Of a stretch of 5,471 nucleotides of DNA, positions 5,403 to 5,471 are shown piece by piece. How positions within the stretch are numbered: the stretch's first letter is position 1; every line of letters starts with the position of its first letter. The stretch covers positions 1 to 5,471 of the forward strand of contig QGVC01000240.1 of assembly GCA_003242645.1 (NCBI GenBank), written 5' to 3'. Below the pieces are notes generated by a model. It was not told the DNA's origin, did not search any database, and worked only from the letters and a program-made list of their open reading frames with translations. The DNA comes from Pseudomonadota bacterium (GTDB taxonomy: Bacteria > Pseudomonadota > Alphaproteobacteria > Rhizobiales > Hyphomicrobiaceae). The position numbers and the translations under genes were made by a program.

Positions 5403-5471
5403 CTATTCTGCCGCTTGCCGGTAGCTGCGGGCATAGACCTCCAGCGCGTCATCCGCGCATGGTTCGATCGG
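5403..5471 (-). CDS. C-terminal end of a minus-strand gene, unknown product
   Basis: Reading the minus strand from the right edge, a frame encodes 22 residues, ending ADDALEVYARSYRQAAE, then a TAG stop at 5405-5403. The residue mix (acidic and hydrophobic alternating into an amphipathic helix) reads like the end of a real protein, whereas the overlapping frame that stays open longer (to 5243) gives an Arg/Ser/Thr-rich sequence typical of a shadow. The fragment is too short to assign a family. It is convergent with the antiporter gene, 83 bases away. The rest lies outside the window. Confidence 0.6.
   Translation of the reverse strand, partial: PIEPCADDALEVYARSYRQAAE

Noticed and set aside
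1..5471. Mobile element, CRISPR array, phage or defence island
   Set aside because: I saw no transposase, integrase, terminal repeats, spaced direct repeats or known defence domains. The genes read as ordinary chromosomal functions.

Overview
The window reads as ordinary chromosomal DNA of an alphaproteobacterium, most likely of the order Hyphomicrobiales (Rhizobiales). The basis is a GC-rich composition (about 60 percent by eye), the small secreted TIGR02301/DUF2385-type protein, which is known from root-nodule bacteria, Brucella, Caulobacter and Rhodopseudomonas, and the style of the small hypothetical proteins. Genus cannot be fixed from the sequence alone. I see no phage, transposon, CRISPR, rRNA or tRNA sequence.

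Left part (1-1140, plus strand): a Nudix hydrolase with a perfect Nudix box, probably cut by the left edge, then a 185-base spacer with two tandem hairpins, then a YhbS-like GNAT acetyltransferase followed by a short GC hairpin and a T-rich tract. Middle left (1279-2344, plus strand): an unrecognised 88-residue basic protein, a secreted two-cysteine TIGR02301 protein 29 bases downstream (probably one transcript), and an unrecognised acidic 81-residue protein with its own strong ribosome binding site.

Middle right (2370-3801): a LysE/RhtB-type amino-acid exporter on the minus strand, convergent with the 81-residue gene and divergent from a secreted 203-residue protein of unknown function. Right part (4045-5319, plus strand): a polytopic putative Na+/H+ antiporter with two visibly related halves. 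The last 69 bases hold the C-terminus of a further minus-strand gene that runs out of the window.

There is no evident joint pathway. The genes look like independent or two-gene units covering nucleotide clean-up, acetyl transfer, amino-acid export, cation/proton exchange and two envelope or periplasmic proteins of unknown role. In four places a good Shine-Dalgarno sequence points to a start downstream of the longest possible one (1575, 2099, 3190, 4045), and these starts are used here. I did not find a convincing new system. The points most worth following up are the internal repeat of the antiporter, the two secreted proteins of unknown function, the tandem hairpins at 544-593, and the partial gene at the right edge.
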